This document shows positions 59,127-64,000 of a stretch of 64,000 nucleotides of DNA, piece after piece. The first letter of the stretch is position 1. Each line of letters starts with the position of its first letter. The notes under the pieces were generated by a model. The model was not told the origin of the DNA, ran no database searches, and saw only the letters and a list, made by a program, of their open reading frames with translations. Origin of the DNA: Aquisalimonas sp007126095 (GTDB taxonomy: Bacteria; Pseudomonadota; Gammaproteobacteria; Nitrococcales; Aquisalimonadaceae); the NCBI RefSeq assembly GCF_048323695.1, contig NZ_JBLWFT010000001.1:992001-1056000 (forward strand). Reading direction: 5' to 3'. Made by a program: the position numbers and the translations under genes.

Positions 59127-59862
59127 GGCGATCCATCCGGCGCAGTGCCTGCGCCTCATCCGAGTCGGGAAAATCGGAGCGCAGTCTCAGCGCGTAGCTG
59201 GCTGCCTCATCGTTGTTATCAAGCGCATCCTCGATACGCACACCCAGCCAGAGCGTCGCCGCGTTCTGGCTCCGTTGCTCCATCAGACGCTGGTAGTAAC
59301 CCCGTGCAGACAGGTAGTCACCGTTCTCATACCGGAGTTCGGCCAGGTGCCGCAGGGCTGGCGCGAAACGGGATTCGTGCTGCAGGGCACGCCGCAGATA
59401 CTCCTCCGCCTCGTCCGGACGGTCGTCGCGCATCGCACATAGCCCGGCATTGGCCAGCGCCACGTGGCGCCGCTGGTAGAGCGAGTCGTCAATGGCGTAC
59501 TGGAACTGCTGGCCAGCCTCGTCGTAGCGCCCCTGGCTGCACAGGAACCGGCCGTAATTGTTGCGCACCGATGACTGCTCGTCGTCCAGACGCAGCGAGC
59601 GGCGGAAATGGTGATCCGCATCATCATGGTCGCCGAGGCGTTCGGCGAGCACCGCTTTCGCCGCATGGGCTTCCGGGTTGCGCCGGTCCTGTTCCAGCGC
59701 CTTTTCCAGGGATTCACTGGCCTGATTGAGGTTGCCCTGCTGCATGTAATTGATGCCGAGCTGCGTATTGATGCTCGACGCTTCCCGGCCCTGCTGCCCG
59801 CCGGCGCAGCCCACGACCACCAACACCACGAACACCAGACTCACACGCAGGAATCGCATCAT
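59119..59862 (-). CDS. pilW: Type IV pilus biogenesis lipoprotein PilF/PilW
   Basis: 247 residues. Lipobox VVVVGC-like (LVVVGCAGG, C19). TPR repeats follow: INYMQQGNLNQASESLEKALEQDRRNPEAH-type helices near 35-70, then NYGRFLCSQGRYDEAGQQF near 105-123 and LAELRYENGDYLSARGYYQRL. It is the pilotin that brings the PilQ secretin to the outer membrane. The start overlaps the rlmN stop (ATGA), as usual for rlmN-pilW-rodZ. Confidence 0.93.
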   Translation of the reverse strand: MMRFLRVSLVFVVLVVVGCAGGQQGREASSINTQLGINYMQQGNLNQASESLEKALEQDRRNPEAHAAKAVLAERLGDHDDADHHFRRSLRLDDEQSSVRNNYGRFLCSQGRYDEAGQQFQYAIDDSLYQRRHVALANAGLCAMRDDRPDEAEEYLRRALQHESRFAPALRHLAELRYENGDYLSARGYYQRLMEQRSQNAATLWLGVRIEDALDNNDEAASYALRLRSDFPDSDEAQALRRMDRHD

Positions 59863-61010
59863 GGCTGGGTCGCCTGCTCCCGCTCGGCCCGTTTCTGCCG
59901 TCGCCGCGTGCGATCGGCCACCTTGCCGACCAACTGGCCGCAGGCACCGTCGATGTCGTCACCGCGGGTCTTGCGGGTAGTGGAGACGAGCCCGGCATTG
60001 CTCAGAATGTTGCTGAACGCCCGGATCCGCTCATCGCTGGAGCGCTCATAGGGTGCCTCCGGAAACGGATTGAACGGAATCAGGTTCACCTTGGACGGAA
60101 TGCCTTTCAGCAGCCGGGCGAGCTGACGCGCATGGTCGTCGGAGTCGTTCACCCCGTCGAGCATGACGTACTCCCAGGTGATGCTCCGATGCGGCTTGTC
60201 GGCGATGTAGCGGCGGCAGGCCGCCAGCAAATCCGCGATGGGGTGCTTCTTGTTGATCGGCACCAGCTCGTCGCGCAGCGCGTCGTTGGGCGCATGCAGT
60301 GACACGGCCAGGCTGATGTCACTCACTTCCGTGAGCTTGTCCAGATACGGTATGACGCCGGAGGTACTCAGAGTGACGCGCCGTTTGGAGAGACCGTAGG
60401 CGTGGTCGTCCTTCATGAGCTCCGAGGCGGGCACGACGTTCTTGAAGTTGAGCAGAGGCTCGCCCATGCCCATGAACACCACGTTGGTCACCTGCCGCCC
60501 GGTGCCCTCCTTCTCGAGCATGCGCCAGACATACCACAGCTGGCCGATGATCTCGGCCGTGGAGAGGTTGCGATTGAAGCCCTGATACCCAGTGGAGCAG
60601 AAAGTGCATTCCAGGGCGCACCCAACCTGGGAGGAAATGCACAGGGTCTCGCGGCTCTTCTCCGGGATCAGAACCGCCTCGATGGCGTTGGAGCCGTCGA
60701 GCTGCAGAAGCCACTTGCGGGTACCGTCCGTAGACTCCTGGTCCATGACCGGCTCGGGCACCCGCACCTCGGCCATCTCCGCAAGCTTGGCACGCAGTGA
60801 CTTGCTGAGGTCGGTCATGTCGTCGAAGTTGGTCACGCCGCGGGCGTGGACCCATTTGAGAATCTGGGACGCGCGAAAGGGCTTCTCGCCCATCTCGGCG
60901 AAAAGCCCTTCGAGCCCCTTGCGGTCGAGGCCCAGGAGATTCAGCTTCTCCGGGGCCTGGCCCGTTTTCGCGCCGTTCTCGGCGACAACCTTAACGGGAA
61001 CAGATTTCAT
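59859..61010 (-). CDS. rlmN: Dual-specificity RNA methyltransferase RlmN
   Basis: 383 residues from the ATG at 61010, inside the last codons of ndk (20-base overlap). The radical SAM cluster motif is GCALECTFCSTG (Cx3Cx2C) near 118-129. The catalytic Cys pair is completed by GDDIDGACGQL near the end. Also VVFMGMGEPLLNF near 187. It methylates A2503 of 23S rRNA and A37 of some tRNAs. Longer upstream starts lie inside ndk and lack support. Confidence 0.95.
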   Translation of the reverse strand: MKSVPVKVVAENGAKTGQAPEKLNLLGLDRKGLEGLFAEMGEKPFRASQILKWVHARGVTNFDDMTDLSKSLRAKLAEMAEVRVPEPVMDQESTDGTRKWLLQLDGSNAIEAVLIPEKSRETLCISSQVGCALECTFCSTGYQGFNRNLSTAEIIGQLWYVWRMLEKEGTGRQVTNVVFMGMGEPLLNFKNVVPASELMKDDHAYGLSKRRVTLSTSGVIPYLDKLTEVSDISLAVSLHAPNDALRDELVPINKKHPIADLLAACRRYIADKPHRSITWEYVMLDGVNDSDDHARQLARLLKGIPSKVNLIPFNPFPEAPYERSSDERIRAFSNILSNAGLVSTTRKTRGDDIDGACGQLVGKVADRTRRRQKRAEREQATQP

Positions 61011-61416
61011 CGGCCTTGAAGAAATACTCGATCTCCTGCGCCGCCGTTTCCGGTGCATCGGAACCGTGCGCCGCGTTGGCGTCAATGCTCTCGGCGTAGT
61101 CGTGCCGGATGGTGCCGGCCAACGCTTCCTTGGGGTTGGTCGCCCCCATGATGTCGCGATTCTTGCGGATGGCGTCCTCGCCCTCGAGCACCTGCACCAT
61201 CACGGGCCCGGAAATCATGAAGCCGACCAGATCGTTGAAGAACGGGCGGTCCTTGTGTACTGCATAGAACCCCTCCGCCTGCTCCCGGCTCATGTGAACC
61301 ATGCGGGCAGCAACGATTTTCAGACCGGCTTTCTCGAACCGGGTGTACAGCTCACCGATGACGTTCTTGGCGACGGCATCCGGCTTGATGATGGAAAGGG
61401 TACGTTCAACGGCCAT
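60991..61416 (-). CDS. ndk: Nucleoside diphosphate kinase
   Basis: 141 residues; the ATG at 61416 follows CGGAG. It opens AVERTLSIIKPDAV, and the phospho-His is in NAAHGSDAPE. It transfers phosphate from ATP to NDPs. It heads the ndk-rlmN-pilW-rodZ-hisS-yfgM-bamB transcript, with a promoter about 120 bases upstream. Confidence 0.97.
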   Translation of the reverse strand: MAVERTLSIIKPDAVAKNVIGELYTRFEKAGLKIVAARMVHMSREQAEGFYAVHKDRPFFNDLVGFMISGPVMVQVLEGEDAIRKNRDIMGATNPKEALAGTIRHDYAESIDANAAHGSDAPETAAQEIEYFFKADEICSR

Positions 61417-61535
61417 CCGGTTACTCCGTAACTTAGTTGATTTGTCCGAGGACAACTGTGGACTGGATCATAAACAGGAACGTCTCCGGCATCCCCGATC
61501 AGACCGGGGCGCCGAGAGAATTCGCAAGGCGCGCT

Positions 61536-61564
61536 AGTGTACCGCCTGCGCAGGTAGGCGGCAA
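61536..61564 (-). promoter_or_regulatory. Sigma-70 promoter of the ndk operon
   Basis: On the minus strand TTGCCG (61559-61564) and TACACT (61536-61541) are separated by 17 bases. The start would be near 61529, leaving a leader of about 110 bases before ndk. Nothing else is seen in the 199-base iscA-ndk gap. Confidence 0.6.
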
Positions 61565-61615
61565 TTTGCAGGCAATCCGGTAACGCCTTTCCCCGCTGCC
61601 GCGGCGATCAGGCGC

Positions 61616-61939
61616 TCAGACCGTGAAGCTCTCTCCGCAGCCGCACATGTCCTTGACATTGGGGTTGCGGAAATCGAACCGCTGATTCAGCCCTTCACGC
61701 ACAAAATCCACCTCCGTTCCTTCCAGGAACGGCAGACTCTTGCGGCTGATGACGATGCGGATCCCGTGCTGCTCGAAGGTCACGTCGTTGTCGTTGACGC
61801 CTTCGGCATAGTCGACGGTGTACATGAACCCGGAGCACCCGCTGGTGCGAACACCAAGACGCACACTGTGGTCATGGCCTTCCTTTGCGGCGTGCGCTTT
61901 GACATGCCGGGCAGCGGCTTCGGTCAGTTGGATCGCCAT
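61616..61939 (-). CDS. iscA: A-type Fe-S carrier (IscA)
   Basis: 107 residues. The three conserved Cys are in VRTSGCSGFMYTVD (one) and DMCGCGESF (two). The length equals E. coli IscA. It ferries Fe-S clusters or iron to apoproteins. It follows the IscU-like gene after 17 bases. No hscBA, fdx or iscX genes follow; ndk is next. Confidence 0.9.
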   Translation of the reverse strand: MAIQLTEAAARHVKAHAAKEGHDHSVRLGVRTSGCSGFMYTVDYAEGVNDNDVTFEQHGIRIVISRKSLPFLEGTEVDFVREGLNQRFDFRNPNVKDMCGCGESFTV

Positions 61940-61956
61940 TGCGTGCTACCTCCAGA

Positions 61957-62337
61957 TCAAGTTTGCCGTTCCAGATCCGCCAGCGCCCGCCGGAAAGCGT
62001 CCTCCACGACGAGCACATCGGACACGGCCTGGGCCGGAAGTTCCAGCGCCTCGCAGATACCCGGCGCCGTCCAGCCTGCCGCGCTGCCGGGTGTGCTCCC
62101 GAACACGGCTTCCGACAGCCAGCTGGCCGCCGCGATGGCCTCGGGTGGCCCGAGGCAGAGCCACGCCACCGGACCCAACCGAAGATCCGAGGTGGCGGCA
62201 ATCTGGAACTCCACTTCAATTCCTGATTGTACATGACCCGCGCAACCCCTGCCGATCAGCCCGGTCGCGGCATCCAGCCGCCCGGCGTTACGCGGCGCCT
62301 CGAAATGCGCCCGGGCCAGTTCCGGCAACGGCATCAT
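61957..62337 (-). CDS. Degenerate IscU-like Fe-S scaffold
   Basis: 126 residues (E. coli IscU has 128); the ATG at 62337 follows AAGGAG and overlaps the iscS stop. The frame matches IscU from HFEAPRNAGRLD near 9-20 to VVEDAFRRALADL near the end. Of the three cluster Cys, two seem kept (GRGCAGHV; AWLCLGPPEA) but the third, with its preceding His (KIHCSILAEDA in IscU), is replaced by AVSDVLVVEDA. The GCGSAIASSS loop is also rewritten. It may bind clusters differently or serve as an adaptor. Confidence 0.7.
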   Translation of the reverse strand: MMPLPELARAHFEAPRNAGRLDAATGLIGRGCAGHVQSGIEVEFQIAATSDLRLGPVAWLCLGPPEAIAAASWLSEAVFGSTPGSAAGWTAPGICEALELPAQAVSDVLVVEDAFRRALADLERQT

Positions 62338-63596
62338 CTGCTCTCCTTTGACGCGCCAGCGGGCTGCGGGTTCCGCCGATACAGCGCGTCCAGCGACTGC
62401 CCGTCGCGGTAGCGCGGCCACGCGGGCGACAGGGCGCGGAGCCGCTGGATGGATGCCCCCACGCGGGCCACTGCGGCATCCACCGATTCTCGGGTGCTCC
62501 AGCGGCCCAGGCTGAACCGCAGCGTGCTGTGTGCGAGCGCGTCGGGAACCCCCATGGCGCGCAGTACGTGTGAGGCAGCCTGGTCGGAAGAGCTGCAGGC
62601 GGACCCCGCCGAGATGCCCAGCCCGTCCAGATCCGCCTGCAGCGCATCGCCGTTGACGCAGCCAATGCTCACGTTGAGTACGTGGGGGCTGCCGTTCGCC
62701 TGACCGTTGACCTGAACCGCCCCCAGGTCCACCAGCTGCTCGCGCAGATGATCCCGCAGACCGCGCAACCGGGCCGGCTCGTGCTCCATGTCCGCCATGG
62801 TCAGCGCGCACGCCTCGCCCATGCCGGCGATCAGATGCGGCGCCAGGGTGCCGGGCCGCACTCCGTCCTGCTGTCCGCCGCCGTGGAACAGCGGCGACAA
62901 TCGCACTCGCGGTCGCCGCCGCACCCACAACGCACCCACGCCTTTGGGGCCGTAGATCTTGTGGCCCGACAGCGCGAGCAGATCGATGCCCCAGGCATCG
63001 GCGCACAGTGGCAATCGGCCGGCGCTCTGCGCTGCATCCACATGGAAACGGGCGGGGTGTTGCCGAAGGCGTTCGCCGATGGCGGCAATGTCGTTCACGG
63101 CACCGGTTTCGTTGTTCACGTGCATCAGGGAGACCAGCACGGTGTCGTCCCGCAGCGCCTCCCCCACCTGCTCCACGGTTACGGCGCCATCGGGGCCCGG
63201 TGGCAACAGCGTGACCTCCATGCCTTCCCGTTCGAGCTGCTCCAGCGCACCCAGCACCGCGGCATGCTCGGTGCGCGCCGAAATCACGTGGTTACCCCGG
63301 CCGCGCTCCCGGGCGAAACGGCCGACGCCGAGAACCGCCAGGTTGTCGGATTCGGTGGCGCCGGAGGTCCAGACCACCCCGTCCGCCGGCGCCCCAATCA
63401 GCGCCCCCACCTGGCCGGCGGCGGCGTCGATCAGGTGCGCGGCGTCCACGCCCCAGCGGTGCCGGGACGACGGATTGCCGAACACCCCGTCGATCTGCAG
63501 GCAAGCCGCCATACGCGCCGCCACCTCCGGCGCCACCGGCGTGGTTGCGGCGTAGTCCAGATAGAGCAGTTCGGCGTCACCGGGCACTGTCGTCAT
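62334..63596 (-). CDS. iscS: Cysteine desulfurase (IscS type)
   Basis: 420 residues; the ATG at 63596 follows GGGGGGCG and overlaps the cysE end by 20 bases. PLP binding: WTSGATESDNLAVLG near 75-89, TEHAAVL near 108 (His), and the Schiff-base Lys in ALSGHKIYGPKGVGALWV. The sulfur-carrying Cys is in SAGSACSSSDQAASHVL. It mobilises sulfur from cysteine, here fed by the adjacent serine acetyltransferase. The C-terminus is about 20 residues longer than usual. Confidence 0.92.
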   Translation of the reverse strand: MTTVPGDAELLYLDYAATTPVAPEVAARMAACLQIDGVFGNPSSRHRWGVDAAHLIDAAAGQVGALIGAPADGVVWTSGATESDNLAVLGVGRFARERGRGNHVISARTEHAAVLGALEQLEREGMEVTLLPPGPDGAVTVEQVGEALRDDTVLVSLMHVNNETGAVNDIAAIGERLRQHPARFHVDAAQSAGRLPLCADAWGIDLLALSGHKIYGPKGVGALWVRRRPRVRLSPLFHGGGQQDGVRPGTLAPHLIAGMGEACALTMADMEHEPARLRGLRDHLREQLVDLGAVQVNGQANGSPHVLNVSIGCVNGDALQADLDGLGISAGSACSSSDQAASHVLRAMGVPDALAHSTLRFSLGRWSTRESVDAAVARVGASIQRLRALSPAWPRYRDGQSLDALYRRNPQPAGASKESR

Positions 63597-64000
63597 CGCC
63601 CCCCGACTCCGCGGCCTCCTCCTTCGACACGTCCGGGCCGCCGTTGCCGTTCTCGAACCGGCTGCAGTCCAGATCGGGAATGCGCGCATCCGGGAGCCTC
63701 CCACCCAGATCGCGGACGGCCTGACACATCTCCACCAGACGCTCGTCGGTCACGTGGATGTGGTCCAGGATCGAGTTGATCGCCTGGCTGACCGGGTCAG
63801 GCATGTCCGTGGTGCCGTAGGCGTCGAAACCGATCTTGCGCGCCGTGGCCTCACGCTGGGGCGTTTTCTCGGCCCGCTGTCCGGCGACACGGGCGGGAAT
63901 CCCGACCATGGTGGCACCCTCCGGCACGTCCTTGATGACAACGGCATTGGACCCCACCCGCGCCCCGGTGGACACGGTGACGGGCCCCAGCACCTTGGCC
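63577..64000 (-). CDS. cysE: Serine O-acetyltransferase, C-terminal part (5' end outside window)
   Basis: 141 codons are visible. The left-handed beta-helix end reads AKVLGPVTVSTGARVGSNAVVIKDVPEG, the CysE/hexapeptide pattern, followed by a long C-terminal tail rich in acidic residues (FENGNGGPDVSKEEAAESGG). It makes O-acetylserine for cysteine synthesis. Placement directly before iscS links cysteine supply to Fe-S assembly. The N-terminal part lies beyond the right edge. Confidence 0.85.
   Translation of the reverse strand, partial: AKVLGPVTVSTGARVGSNAVVIKDVPEGATMVGIPARVAGQRAEKTPQREATARKIGFDAYGTTDMPDPVSQAINSILDHIHVTDERLVEMCQAVRDLGGRLPDARIPDLDCSRFENGNGGPDVSKEEAAESGGDDDSAR

Noticed and set aside
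56088..59729. A 1213-codon open frame on the plus strand
   Set aside because: It lies antisense to yfgM, hisS, rodZ and pilW, which have full family motifs and overlapping starts and stops. Long antisense frames are expected at this GC content.
61957..63006. A 349-codon frame containing the IscU-like protein
   Set aside because: The upstream part is a shadow of iscS. The ATG at 62337 has AAGGAG and overlaps the iscS stop, as in an operon.
1..64000. Mobile elements or prophage
   Set aside because: No transposase, integrase or phage structural gene was recognised, and composition is even apart from short AT-rich promoter stretches.

Overview
The window looks like a chromosomal segment of a GC-rich gammaproteobacterium. 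The order iscS-iscU-iscA / ndk-rlmN-pilW-rodZ-hisS-yfgM-bamB, together with guaB-guaA, fadI-fadJ and yadGH-type genes, is a gammaproteobacterial arrangement. Strongly acidic proteins (RodZ linker, NfeD insert, several periplasmic proteins) suggest a salt-adapted member, possibly Ectothiorhodospiraceae; that placement is inference. I see no insertion sequences, phage genes, CRISPR arrays or rRNA. There is one tRNA, tRNA-Ser(CGA).

Layout. 1-7.9 kb: end of a TRAP transporter small permease, a lytic transglycosylase, a BASS/ACR3-like permease, an AraC regulator, a Nudix hydrolase, a cupin, a CDP-archaeol-synthase-like protein and a metallophosphoesterase. 8.1-10.5 kb: a UppP-like phosphatase, two tandem fluoride channel subunits and a beta-barrel. 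10.5-15.2 kb: a nitrogen-scavenging island, with nasT (ANTAR antiterminator) followed by a cyanate ABC transporter and cyanase (cynABDS-like). Both transcription units have sigma-54 type -24/-12 elements. The cyn operon leader carries a stem-loop array and a strong intrinsic terminator, as expected for NasT-controlled attenuation. 15.2-17.8 kb: a short LOV photoreceptor coupled to a DMT exporter, trxA and a GntR regulator. 17.8-21.4 kb: fadI-fadJ, divergent from the GntR gene, with three evenly spaced TTGTNNACAA sites between them.

21.4-25.4 kb: a candidate zinc-starvation locus. A COG0523 GTPase diverges from an ABC ATPase, an FtsX/MacB-type permease with a His-rich loop, and a DUF3299 lipoprotein, around a Zur-box-like palindrome. 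25.4-35.6 kb: single genes, including an FAD oxidoreductase, an SMP-30-like protein, an orphan ATP-grasp enzyme, an unrecognised 661-residue protein with a possible cysteine-protease-like triad, a CocE/NonD hydrolase and an AEC transporter. 35.6-44.2 kb: tRNA-Ser, mltF, tadA, guaA, guaB, xseA, an M23 peptidase and a glutathionyl-hydroquinone reductase. 44.4-54.8 kb: a Q/E-rich periplasmic protein, a yadGH ABC exporter, an H-NS-like protein, an unrecognised 411-residue protein, an MFS transporter, pdxH, an NfeD protease, adk, a pentapeptide-repeat protein and an NRDE protein. 54.8-64 kb: one dense minus-strand block for outer-membrane assembly, translation and Fe-S assembly, ending in a partial cysE. 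The block contains a reduced isc set with an aberrant IscU.

Starts were chosen by ribosome-binding sites and family lengths. Large open frames antisense to these genes were treated as composition artefacts. Family assignments are by eye; no database search was run.
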